Of a stretch of 5,122 nt of DNA, positions 1-5,122 are shown one piece after another. The notes under the pieces were generated by a model, which was not told the DNA's origin, searched no databases, and saw only the letters and a list, made by a program, of their open reading frames with translations. The stretch comes from an uncultured Neomegalonema sp. (GTDB lineage: Bacteria > Pseudomonadota > Alphaproteobacteria > Rhodobacterales > Rhodobacteraceae). The DNA lies in contig CALFWP010000040.1 of assembly GCA_937927905.1 (NCBI GenBank), positions 1 through 5,122 on the forward strand, written 5' to 3'. The translations under genes and the position numbers were made by a program. How positions within the stretch are numbered: the stretch's first letter is position 1; every line of letters begins with the position of its first letter.

Positions 1-23
1 AGCCGCTTTCCTGCCACGCACCT

Positions 24-52
24 CTAGTGCTTTCGATATAAACTCCTATAAT
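24..52 (+). promoter_or_regulatory. Candidate sigma-70 promoter for the DUF4177-like / acyl-CoA dehydrogenase pair
   Basis: A perfect TATAAT hexamer lies at 47-52, 37 bases before the start codon at 90. This would place transcription initiation near 58-60 and give a leader of about 30 bases. The -35 position with 17-base spacing (24-29) is a poor match to TTGACA, so the call rests almost wholly on the -10 box and its position. A second AT-rich box, TATAAA at 37-42, is an alternative. The upstream gene is outside the window, so read-through from it cannot be excluded. Confidence 0.4.
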
Positions 53-89
53 CGGCTTACATCAATTCTAACGTACAAAAAGACGGACC

Positions 90-605
90 ATGGCATATTA
101 CGAGTATAAAACAGTCGCACTCCCGCGATCCGTAGCCAAACGCCGGAGACGCCGCCAGACCGAGGCCGATATGATTGCGGAACAGCTCGGGAAAACTCTG
201 AATGATGAGGCTGTTGACGGCTGGGAATATGTCAGGGCGGAAACACTGACAACACCGGGACAGCGCGGATTACTGAAACAGCCCGTTCCCGCGGCTTATG
301 TTGTTTTGATTTTCAAAAGAGCGCGGGAAACCGTCTGGCAAGCCAATAAGGGACCAGCGGATAACGCGCAAACCATGTCTGCGTCCCAGTCAGTGTCCGA
401 TCCCAAGCCTGCACCCGTCACTCATGCGAAACCGATGGCCGCGCCTGTACATCCGCAGCCGAATGCGACCCCCGTTATGACGGCATCGGACGGAACAACC
501 CCTGTTCAGCATGACGTGCCCTTTGCCTCAACGAGTGTTCAACTGGTTTCGATCGGTGACGGTTTGACCCAGACACGTCCGCCGCTCGGTTCGGCACAGG
601 ATTAA
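90..605 (+). CDS. DUF4177-like domain protein with a disordered Pro/Ala/Thr-rich tail
   Basis: The protein is 171 residues and has no known biochemical role. Residues 1-80 resemble the DUF4177-type small domain common in Alphaproteobacteria: an opening YYEYKTVALP strand, a basic run at 17-22 (KRRRRR), a helix, then DGWEYVRAETL at 43-53, and a closing hydrophobic strand ending VVLIFKRAR at 71-79. The order YEYK, GWEY-RAETL, FKR is what identifies it. Residues 81-171 are low-complexity, rich in Pro, Ala, Thr, Ser and Gln, probably disordered, and contain four APV/TPV triplets spaced 9-10 residues apart. There is no signal peptide or membrane segment, so it is probably cytoplasmic. The start at 90 is supported by the domain beginning at once and by a modest GACGGA purine stretch at 82-87. 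The stop lies 5 bases before the acyl-CoA dehydrogenase start. The domain call is fairly secure; function is unknown. Confidence 0.8.
   Translation: MAYYEYKTVALPRSVAKRRRRRQTEADMIAEQLGKTLNDEAVDGWEYVRAETLTTPGQRGLLKQPVPAAYVVLIFKRARETVWQANKGPADNAQTMSASQSVSDPKPAPVTHAKPMAAPVHPQPNATPVMTASDGTTPVQHDVPFASTSVQLVSIGDGLTQTRPPLGSAQD
598..601 (+). promoter_or_regulatory. Ribosome binding site of the acyl-CoA dehydrogenase, inside the upstream gene
   Basis: AGGA at 598-601 lies 9 bases before the ATG at 611 and overlaps the last codons of the preceding gene, whose TAA occupies 603-605. This supports 611 as the start and suggests translational coupling. The core is short, so a ribosome finishing the upstream gene may help initiation. 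Confidence 0.5.
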
Positions 606-610
606 CACTT

Positions 611-1789
611 ATGGATTTTGCGCTTTCCGGTGACCAGACAGCCATACGCGATATGGCGCGCGGTTTTGCGGCGGACCGCCTTGCCCCCCATACCGCTGAA
701 TGGGACGCTGCGGCACATTTTCCCAAAGACGTCTACCGCGAGGCGGCGGCACTGGGCCTGGCCGCGATGTATACCGGTGAAGAGCACGGCGGTTCCGCCC
801 TTGGCAGGATGGAAGCCGCGTTGGTATTCGAAGCGCTGGCGGAGGGCTGTGTTACAACATCGGCCTTTTTGTCCATCCACAATATGGTTGCGTGGATGAT
901 TGACAGTTTCGGTTCGGACGAAACCCGGGCGGAGTTTTTGCCCTCTCTGTGCAGCATGGACCGCTTTGCCTCTTACTGTCTGACCGAAACGGGCGCCGGA
1001 TCCGATGCCGCCGGCCTGAAAACCCGTGCCGAGTCCCACGGCAATGCCGATTACAAGCTGAACGGCGGTAAAGCTTTTATTTCCGGCGGCGGTACGTCCG
1101 ATGTTTATCTTGTGATGGCCCGCACATCCGATGACGGACCAAAGGGAATCAGCAGCTTTCTGGTTCCTAAAGACGCACCGGGCCTCAGCTTCGGCAAGAC
1201 CGAAGATAAGATGGGTTGGAACAGCCAGCCGACCGCACAGGTTCTGTTTGATGATTGCATCATCCCCGCCCGTAACCGCCTCGGCGATGAGGGCGAGGGC
1301 TTTTCCTTCGCCATGAAAGGACTGGATGGCGGCCGGATTAACATCGCAGCCTGTTCTCTGGGTGGAGCCAAGGCGGCAATGAAGGCGGCGGCAGTTTATA
1401 CATCCGAACGAAAACAATTCGGTAAAGCCATAGCGGAGTTTCAGGTGACCCAAATGAAGCTGGCGGATATGGCAACAGATTTCGCCGCATGTCAGCTTAT
1501 GACCTACCGCGCGGCCTGTTCTCTGGATCAGAATGACCCACGCTCACGGGAAAAATCTGCACAGGCAAAGCGCTTTGTCACCGATGCCTGCTGGCAGATT
1601 GTGGACGAGGCCCTGCAACTGCATGGCGGGTACGGGTACATCAAAGATTACGGTATCGAGCGGATTTTACGCGACCTGCGTGTTCATCGCATCCTGGAAG
1701 GTACCAACGAAATTATGCGCACCATCATCGCGCGCCGCATTTTGAAGGACGTAAAGGACGCCACGTTGGACGACGCGTTTACCGCATAA
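611..1789 (+). CDS. Acyl-CoA dehydrogenase, probably isobutyryl-CoA dehydrogenase (valine catabolism)
   Basis: This is a complete 392-residue FAD flavoenzyme of usual family length. It should oxidise a short branched acyl-CoA to the 2-enoyl-CoA and pass electrons to electron-transfer flavoprotein in the cytoplasm. Visible in order are the N-terminal helical domain (about 1-115), the FAD/substrate signature CLTETGAGSDAA at 123-134, the beta domain with KAFISGGGTSD (154-164) and GWNSQPT (202-208), and the C-terminal helical domain with RKQFGK (267-272) and QLHGGYGYIKDY (336-347). HRILEGTNEIMR (359-370) carries the expected catalytic base Glu363. The stretches GLSFGKTEDKMGWNSQPT and GLDGGRINIAACSLGGA closely resemble my recollection of mammalian ACAD8, which favours isobutyryl-CoA over butyryl- or isovaleryl-CoA. 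Other valine-pathway genes are absent from the window, so specificity is inferred. It follows the DUF4177-like gene by 5 bases and converges on the PaiB-like gene. No defects are seen. Confidence 0.93.
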   Translation: MDFALSGDQTAIRDMARGFAADRLAPHTAEWDAAAHFPKDVYREAAALGLAAMYTGEEHGGSALGRMEAALVFEALAEGCVTTSAFLSIHNMVAWMIDSFGSDETRAEFLPSLCSMDRFASYCLTETGAGSDAAGLKTRAESHGNADYKLNGGKAFISGGGTSDVYLVMARTSDDGPKGISSFLVPKDAPGLSFGKTEDKMGWNSQPTAQVLFDDCIIPARNRLGDEGEGFSFAMKGLDGGRINIAACSLGGAKAAMKAAAVYTSERKQFGKAIAEFQVTQMKLADMATDFAACQLMTYRAACSLDQNDPRSREKSAQAKRFVTDACWQIVDEALQLHGGYGYIKDYGIERILRDLRVHRILEGTNEIMRTIIARRILKDVKDATLDDAFTA

Positions 1790-1790
1790 A

Positions 1791-1822
1791 ACCAAAGCTC
1801 CGCCGGGCGGGACTGTTCCGGC
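1791..1822 (-). terminator. Weak candidate terminator for the minus-strand operon
   Basis: The 42-base gap between two convergent genes holds an inverted repeat, GCCGG at 1802-1806 and CCGGC at 1818-1822, with an 11-base loop. Read on the minus strand, the stem is followed after a few bases by a T-rich run (TTTGGTTTT), as expected for a Rho-independent terminator of the PaiB-like gene. The stem has only 5 base pairs and the T run is interrupted, so this is tentative. On the plus strand no T run follows, so the acyl-CoA dehydrogenase transcript has no visible intrinsic terminator. Confidence 0.25.
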
Positions 1823-1831
1823 AGGTCATGG

Positions 1832-2455
1832 TTACATGTCAGCCTGCGGCATCACATCGAGCAAGGCATCCGCTCCGGCATCCGACAGCCCCTTGCGTAC
1901 ACCGGATATGTCCGCTGTGCTCTTATTCTGGCTCAGTTTCGCCGCGGCGGTCAGGTCATCAACAACCATACGGAAGGCGGTAATTCCGCGCAACATGGTT
2001 TCGGTATACCGCTCCGGCGCATCGGCAACACGCCATGGCCGGTCGCGCGGCTGTTCCATCGCATCGGTCTGAACATCAACCACATCGCGATCACCTGCGC
2101 CATGCTCCAATATCACGGGCATCCCCCGGACATGAACAACGACGTAATTCCAGGTAGGCACCGCTTTACCGGTTTCTTTTTTCGTGGCGTACCAGTCCGG
2201 CGAAATATACCCTTGCGGTCCCTGAAAAACCGCAACCGCACGGCGCGGTATAAGCAGATCTTTCCAGTGCGGATTGGCCCTGGCAAAATGACCGTAAAGC
2301 ACCAGGTCCGGCCCTTCTTCCCGTAGCATCAGCGGCAAATGCGTAATGCGCGGCCCGTCCTCTCCGCATGTCGTAAATACCGCCAGAGGATAATCGGCAA
2401 TAACCCGCCGGATCAGGATGTCATCCGTAAGCCGAAAATTTTCAGGGACATACAT
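1832..2455 (-). CDS. PaiB-type FMN-binding split-barrel protein
   Basis: At 207 residues this is full length for the PaiB family, usually annotated as FMN-binding negative transcriptional regulator after Bacillus subtilis PaiB. Family hallmarks run the whole length: the MYVPENF opening (1-7), DGPRITHLPL (33-42), the GHFARANPHWKDL stretch (55-67), FQGPQGYISPDWY (77-89), the core VPTWNYVVVHVRG (99-111), PWRVADAPERY (140-150) and KLSQNKS near 173-179. The fold is a flavin-reductase-like split barrel that may bind FMN or haem. No helix-turn-helix is visible, so direct DNA binding is not shown, and the regulator name is inherited. A Lys I expect two residues before KLSQN is Ala here (171). A strong GGAGG on the minus strand (plus positions 2465-2469) sits 9 bases before the ATG and fixes the start. 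It is the last gene of the likely phaZ operon, 55 bases after the metallopeptidase. Confidence 0.9.
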   Translation of the reverse strand: MYVPENFRLTDDILIRRVIADYPLAVFTTCGEDGPRITHLPLMLREEGPDLVLYGHFARANPHWKDLLIPRRAVAVFQGPQGYISPDWYATKKETGKAVPTWNYVVVHVRGMPVILEHGAGDRDVVDVQTDAMEQPRDRPWRVADAPERYTETMLRGITAFRMVVDDLTAAAKLSQNKSTADISGVRKGLSDAGADALLDVMPQADM

Positions 2456-2464
2456 TTACCGCGC

Positions 2465-2469
2465 CCTCC
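2465..2469 (-). promoter_or_regulatory. Strong ribosome binding site of the PaiB-like gene
   Basis: GGAGG on the minus strand lies 9 bases upstream of the ATG at 2455. It is the best Shine-Dalgarno match in the window. It suggests that this third gene initiates on its own, unlike the preceding metallopeptidase gene, which appears coupled to phaZ. I see no convincing promoter or terminator in the 55-base gap around it. Confidence 0.6.
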
Positions 2470-2510
2470 GGAAACAATGACTTCGCAAGAAACGATAGAA
2501 ACAGCTGGAA

Positions 2511-3209
2511 TTAATCCTCTCGCCCGTACCGGTGCAGTTCCAGCCCCTCCGTACGGAACCAGTCCATCCACTGTCTGTAATCAGGAACCAGCTTTTCAAC
2601 CAGTGCCCAGAAATCGGGGCTGTGATTCATTTCCACAAGGTGCGATACCTCATGTGCCGCAAGGTAATCCAATGCCCCTTCCGGCGCGAGAATAACCCGC
2701 CAGCTGTAAGACAGCGCACCAGCGGATGAACACGACCCCCAACGACTTTTGGTATCACGAACCGATAAGCGGTTAAACGACACACCGAGTGTGCGCGCAT
2801 GAATCTCGGAACGTTCAAGCAGGACCGCCCGCGCCTCGCGCTTCAGCCAACGGTCCAGCATTCCTGACAGCATTTCCACATCACAGCCAACGCGGATCAC
2901 ACCGCGCTCAACCTCAACCCGATGACGCTTGCCCGGATGAACCCGGTGATAACGCCCGCGATAGGGCAGCATCATGCCGAATTCGAACGGAACAGGGCGA
3001 GGTGCCGACTCAATCCGGGCCGTAAGCCATTCGCGATTCGCCTCCGCGAACCGCATCGCATCATCAAGGCGGAATTTCGATGGCAAGGTCATGCCGATTT
3101 CACCCGTTGCCCGGCTCACGCTCAGCGTCACGCGCTTTGCGCTCCGGCGTCTGCGCACTGTGATCGGCGCATCAATTCCGGAAATGGTCAGGCTGGTAAC
3201 GGGTTGCAT
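2511..3209 (-). CDS. YgjP/DUF45-type zinc metallopeptidase (SprT-like fold)
   Basis: This 232-residue protein belongs to the YgjP-like predicted metal-dependent hydrolases (COG1451 type), related to SprT/WSS1 peptidases. Substrates for the group are largely unknown. The zinc site is intact: HEVSH at 186-190, with catalytic Glu187 and third ligand His196 in NHSPDFW, giving HExxH-x5-H. The family signature TKSRWGSCSS is at 153-162, preceding the strand LSYSWRVIL. The N-terminal half (10-110) holds the beta-rich region seen in this family, including a basic RRRRSAKR stretch at 19-26. There is no signal peptide or transmembrane segment, so it should be cytoplasmic. Its ATG lies 3 bases after the phaZ stop with only a weak AGAAAG before it, inside the phaZ end, indicating translational coupling. 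Family assignment is secure; the biological role and any link to PHB granules are not. Confidence 0.92.
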   Translation of the reverse strand: MQPVTSLTISGIDAPITVRRRRSAKRVTLSVSRATGEIGMTLPSKFRLDDAMRFAEANREWLTARIESAPRPVPFEFGMMLPYRGRYHRVHPGKRHRVEVERGVIRVGCDVEMLSGMLDRWLKREARAVLLERSEIHARTLGVSFNRLSVRDTKSRWGSCSSAGALSYSWRVILAPEGALDYLAAHEVSHLVEMNHSPDFWALVEKLVPDYRQWMDWFRTEGLELHRYGRED

Positions 3210-3212
3210 ATA

Positions 3213-4445
3213 TTACTTTCTGTGATCTTTGATAAACTTTGCCACTTTAGGCTGAATAATCTCGCGCCAGCGCCTCCCGTTGAATTGCCCGTAATGTCCG
3301 ACGTCAGGATTCGTATATTTTAGTTTCATTTCGTCCGGCAGACCAGAACACAAATTATGCGCTGCGTGCGTTTGTCCCGCACCCGTGATGTCATCTTTAC
3401 CGCCCTCGATTGTCATAAGCTGTACATCTGTAATCGCAGAGGTGTTGATCTTGCGGTTTTTAACCGTCATCTCACCTTTTGCGAGCAATTTTCTCTGAAA
3501 CACTACATCAATCGTCTGAAGGTAAAATTCCGCACTTAAATCCATAACCGCAAGATATTCATCATAAAATTTACGGTGTGCAGCTTCAGCCTCATCATCT
3601 CCCTTAACAAGATTCTCGAACTGATTCACCGCAGCGGACATGTGCCGGTCCATATTCATTGACATAAAACCGCTTAATTGAAGAAACCCCGGATACACCC
3701 GTCGCATGGCTCCGGCATGGGGCATGGGAACCAGAGCGATCATATTCGCCTCAAACCATGCCAGGGACCGCTGGTCCGCCAGGCGTGTCGGCTCTGTCGG
3801 ACTCACCCGGGTATCAATCGGGCTGCCGGTCAGAATAAGTGACGCCGGACGGCACGGATCGTTATCCTCAGCCATCAGTGCAGTTGCGGCCAAAGCGGGA
3901 ACCCCTGGCTGGCAGACCGCCATCACATGGGTATCAGGGCCGAGTTCTTGTAGAAATTCAATCAGGTAGTGAACATAATCTTCAAGATCGAATGCCCCCT
4001 CGACCAGTGGAACATTCCGCGCATCGCGCCAGTCGGTAATGTATACATCATGCTCGGGCAGCAGAGCCTGTACTGTTCCGCGTAACAGCGTGGAAAAATG
4101 ACCGGAAAGAGGAGCGACCAGCAAAACCTTCGGATCTTTACCGTCAACAACACCATTCCCGAAACGACGGAACCGCTTTAAGCGGCAAAACGGCTTGTCA
4201 GTAACGATTTCCTCGCGAATCGCCCATTGCTCGCCTTTGACGTCAATCAGTTCAATCCCGAACTCGGGACGACCGTAACGGAAAGTCGCATTATCGAACA
4301 TTTCAAAGGCGGCTGCAGCCGTACGTGCGCCGTAGGATTCCGACCAGGGATTGCGCGGATCACGCAGGGTCTCAGCACCCACTTTCGCGAATTGACGCCA
4401 AGGAGTAATTGCCGCGTGGGTCCATTCATAGGCGTGATAAAGCAT
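3213..4445 (-). CDS. phaZ: Intracellular polyhydroxybutyrate depolymerase
   Basis: At 410 residues this matches the usual length of intracellular PhaZ. It hydrolyses stored poly(3-hydroxybutyrate) in cytoplasmic granules to hydroxybutyrate oligomers or monomers for reuse of carbon and reducing power. The MLYHAYEWTHAAITPWR opening is typical and supports the start at 4445. The alpha/beta-hydrolase nucleophile motif is AVCQPG (176-181), where Cys178 replaces the serine of ordinary lipase boxes, as in Ralstonia PhaZa1 (Cys183). The likely remaining triad members are Asp351 in EGGKDDITGAGQT and His384 in VGHYGQFNG, with spacing close to the Ralstonia enzyme. The C-terminal PHB_depo_C region covers roughly 205-410. 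There is no signal peptide, as expected for an intracellular enzyme. No clear Shine-Dalgarno precedes the ATG. It is the first gene of a likely three-gene operon. It could act on medium-chain PHA as well, but the family favours short-chain PHB. Confidence 0.95.
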   Translation of the reverse strand: MLYHAYEWTHAAITPWRQFAKVGAETLRDPRNPWSESYGARTAAAAFEMFDNATFRYGRPEFGIELIDVKGEQWAIREEIVTDKPFCRLKRFRRFGNGVVDGKDPKVLLVAPLSGHFSTLLRGTVQALLPEHDVYITDWRDARNVPLVEGAFDLEDYVHYLIEFLQELGPDTHVMAVCQPGVPALAATALMAEDNDPCRPASLILTGSPIDTRVSPTEPTRLADQRSLAWFEANMIALVPMPHAGAMRRVYPGFLQLSGFMSMNMDRHMSAAVNQFENLVKGDDEAEAAHRKFYDEYLAVMDLSAEFYLQTIDVVFQRKLLAKGEMTVKNRKINTSAITDVQLMTIEGGKDDITGAGQTHAAHNLCSGLPDEMKLKYTNPDVGHYGQFNGRRWREIIQPKVAKFIKDHRK

Positions 4446-4464
4446 AAATATTCAACTTTCGTAT

Positions 4465-4478
4465 TAGCGCTGTCGCTA
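4465..4478. repeat. Inverted repeat just upstream of phaZ
   Basis: TAGCG (4465-4469) and CGCTA (4474-4478) form a perfect 5-bp inverted repeat around CTGT, 19 bases upstream of the phaZ start codon. It could be an operator half-site pair or a small hairpin in the phaZ leader. A short repeat of this kind can occur by chance, and its only notable feature is its place beside the start. Confidence 0.35.
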
Positions 4479-4552
4479 TAAGAATCTGACTTAAAGCAAA
4501 GCCATCCGGGGTCGAGTCCATTAGACATCCGGTTGTAACGATACTTCGACAT

Positions 4553-4566
4553 TTGCTGCACCGCAA
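4553..4566. promoter_or_regulatory. Candidate PhaR-like operator upstream of phaZ
   Basis: TTGC (4553-4556) and GCAA (4563-4566) flank TGCACC, and within this CTGC-ACC-GCAA (4556-4566) differs by one base from CTGC-N3-GCAG, the recognition pattern I recall for PhaR of Paracoccus and Rhodobacter relatives. It lies about 110 bases upstream of phaZ, a PHA-mobilising gene that such a repressor could plausibly control. Further CTGC/GCAG half-sites occur near 4644 (CTGCAG) and 4708-4717. The motif is short, so chance occurrence is quite possible. Confidence 0.25.
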
Positions 4567-4807
4567 CATGAATGCCAATTCCTGCCGTGATACCCGTAAC
4601 CTTAGATTTTACTGTGAATAGAAGTGGTTGACGCAACGTCTACCTGCAGCGGAAGAATGCGGAAAATTCAACGTGCTTTATTGCATCAAAATAAAAGAAA
4701 CGGTTCCGCAGCGCTGCACATGGACTGAATTAAAGCGTTTTGCAGGTCATTTTCCGGAATAAACCCGGGACAGCCCCGCCATGATGCGTGTGTTTTGAAT
4801 TGCGTCT

Positions 4808-4836
4808 TTGACACAAGGCAAAACCTGTGGCATTGG
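4808..4836 (+). promoter_or_regulatory. Candidate promoter of the TIGR02300 gene
   Basis: A perfect TTGACA hexamer at 4808-4813 lies about 60 bases before the start codon at 4871. With 17-base spacing the -10 position is CATTGG (4831-4836), a weak match. Transcription would begin near 4843, leaving a leader of about 28 bases. Alphaproteobacterial -10 boxes are often degenerate while the TTGAC core is kept, which makes this reasonable but unproven. Confidence 0.33.
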
Positions 4837-4856
4837 CCGAATCTGATCAGATATTC

Positions 4857-4862
4857 GAGGAA
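4857..4862 (+). promoter_or_regulatory. Ribosome binding site deciding the TIGR02300 start
   Basis: GAGGAA at 4857-4862 is followed by 8 bases and then the ATG at 4871. This good match and spacing fix the start of the gene that runs off the right edge, and agree with the family, which begins a few residues before its first cysteine pair. Confidence 0.6.
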
Positions 4863-4870
4863 CTTTTTCC

Positions 4871-5122
4871 ATGGTAAAACCCGAATGGGGTGTCAAAAGA
4901 ATGTGTATGAGCTGCAACACGCGGTTCTACGACCTTCATAAAGACCCGATTATCTGTCCTGCCTGTGAAACGGTTCTCGATCTCGTTGCCATGAACAAAC
5001 CGCGCCGCGGAACAAAAGCATCCTCCGCGAAAAAAGCGGCGGAGAAAAAACCGCTTGCCGTTGTCGAGGAAGAGGATGATCCGTTGGTGGAACTCGATGT
5101 TCCCGAGGATGACGACGACGCT
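4871..5122 (+). CDS. TIGR02300 (FYDLN acid) family zinc-ribbon-like protein, 3' end outside window
   Basis: Eighty-four codons are open to the window edge with no stop, so the gene is truncated by the window and not broken. The N terminus, MVKPEWGVKRMCMSC, has a CxxC pair at 12/15, followed by RFYDLHKDPIICPAC with the second pair at 29/32, forming a small zinc-ribbon-like knuckle. A Lys/Ala-rich linker (about 43-61) is followed by an acidic segment (66-83) rich in Glu and Asp. This is the layout of the TIGR02300 family, named for its FYDLN motif and acidic C-terminal part, typical of Alphaproteobacteria and of unknown function. Here the motif reads FYDLH (19-23). The family usually runs to somewhat over 100 residues, so a few tens of residues are probably missing. 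It is transcribed divergently from phaZ. In related genomes I recall aroA and cmk nearby, which cannot be tested here. Confidence 0.9.
   Translation, partial: MVKPEWGVKRMCMSCNTRFYDLHKDPIICPACETVLDLVAMNKPRRGTKASSAKKAAEKKPLAVVEEEDDPLVELDVPEDDDDA

Larger units (their letters stand above)
4446..4870. other. 425-base non-coding region between divergent phaZ and TIGR02300 genes
   Basis: I see no convincing gene here. The longest open frame, on the minus strand, mostly overlaps phaZ and resembles no family I recognise. The stretch looks more AT-rich than the flanking genes and must carry the promoters of both divergent genes. Structures seen are a perfect inverted repeat at 4465-4478, a CTGC/GCAA element at 4553-4566, a repeated CATCCGG at 4503-4509 and 4526-4532, a palindrome GCAGCGCTGC at 4708-4717 and a 6-bp hairpin at 4752-4770. 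No tRNA or clear terminator was found. For phaZ I could not find a good -35/-10 pair on the minus strand. Confidence 0.6.

Noticed and set aside
602..1453. A 283-codon open frame on the minus strand opposite the acyl-CoA dehydrogenase
   Set aside because: It lies antisense to a gene with full-length family matches, its predicted protein resembles no family and has an unlikely Cys/Arg/Gly-rich make-up. Long antisense frames are common opposite GC-rich genes.
2339..2695. Plus-strand open frame of 118 codons across the gap between the PaiB-like and peptidase genes
   Set aside because: It overlaps both well-supported minus-strand genes, is Pro/Arg-rich without family resemblance, and lacks a convincing ribosome binding site.
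2922..3323. Plus-strand open frame of 133 codons opposite the peptidase and the phaZ end
   Set aside because: It is antisense to two conserved genes and shows only low-complexity Arg/His/Pro-rich sequence typical of shadow frames.
4501..4530. GGGTCGAGTCC looks like a tRNA T-arm
   Set aside because: The expected TTC of the loop is not present in the right place, the 5-bp T stem does not form, and no anticodon or acceptor stem can be placed around it.
4247..4636. A 129-codon minus-strand open frame covering the phaZ upstream region
   Set aside because: About half of it is an out-of-frame shadow of the phaZ N terminus, and the remainder has no recognisable domain or good ribosome binding site.
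4752..4770. Hairpin TTCCGG / CCGGGA with a 7-base loop, possible terminator
   Set aside because: The stem is 6 bp with one G-T pair and neither strand has a T run after it, so it does not qualify as an intrinsic terminator.
5030..5122. Repetitive GAG/GAT/GAC-rich stretch at the right edge as a possible DNA repeat
   Set aside because: It encodes the acidic segment expected in the TIGR02300 protein, so coding composition explains it.

Overview
This window looks like chromosomal DNA from an alphaproteobacterium. The strongest marker is the gene entering the right edge, whose protein has the paired-cysteine FYDLN-type N terminus and acidic C-terminal part of the TIGR02300 family, known mainly from Alphaproteobacteria. 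The DUF4177-like protein at the left edge and the cysteine-type intracellular PHB depolymerase fit the same group. The DNA is moderately GC-rich by eye, with a visibly more AT-rich stretch around 4446-4740. I cannot name a genus. I see no insertion sequence, phage gene, CRISPR array, rRNA or tRNA.

Left block, plus strand (90-1789): a DUF4177-like protein with a low-complexity tail, followed after only 5 bases by an acyl-CoA dehydrogenase that most resembles isobutyryl-CoA dehydrogenase of valine breakdown. The second gene's ribosome binding site lies in the end of the first gene, so the pair is probably transcribed and translated together from a promoter near position 50.

Middle block, minus strand (4445 down to 1832): three genes in one direction. 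They encode an intracellular polyhydroxybutyrate depolymerase (PhaZ), a YgjP/DUF45-type zinc metallopeptidase starting 3 bases after the phaZ stop, and, 55 bases further on, a PaiB-type FMN-binding split-barrel protein. They probably form one operon that converges on the acyl-CoA dehydrogenase gene, with 42 bases between the two stops.

Right block: a 425-base non-coding stretch (4446-4870) separates phaZ from the divergent TIGR02300 gene, which is cut by the window edge. This gap must hold both promoters. It contains small symmetrical elements, one resembling the recognition site recalled for the PHA regulator PhaR.

Metabolically, PhaZ releases hydroxybutyrate from storage granules and the dehydrogenase oxidises a branched short-chain acyl-CoA, so two genes concern carbon and energy recovery. 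The link is loose because they are in different operons. The window appears to be mostly ordinary housekeeping and accessory metabolism. I found no convincing new multi-gene system; the points worth checking are the unexplained gene pairings and the phaZ upstream region.
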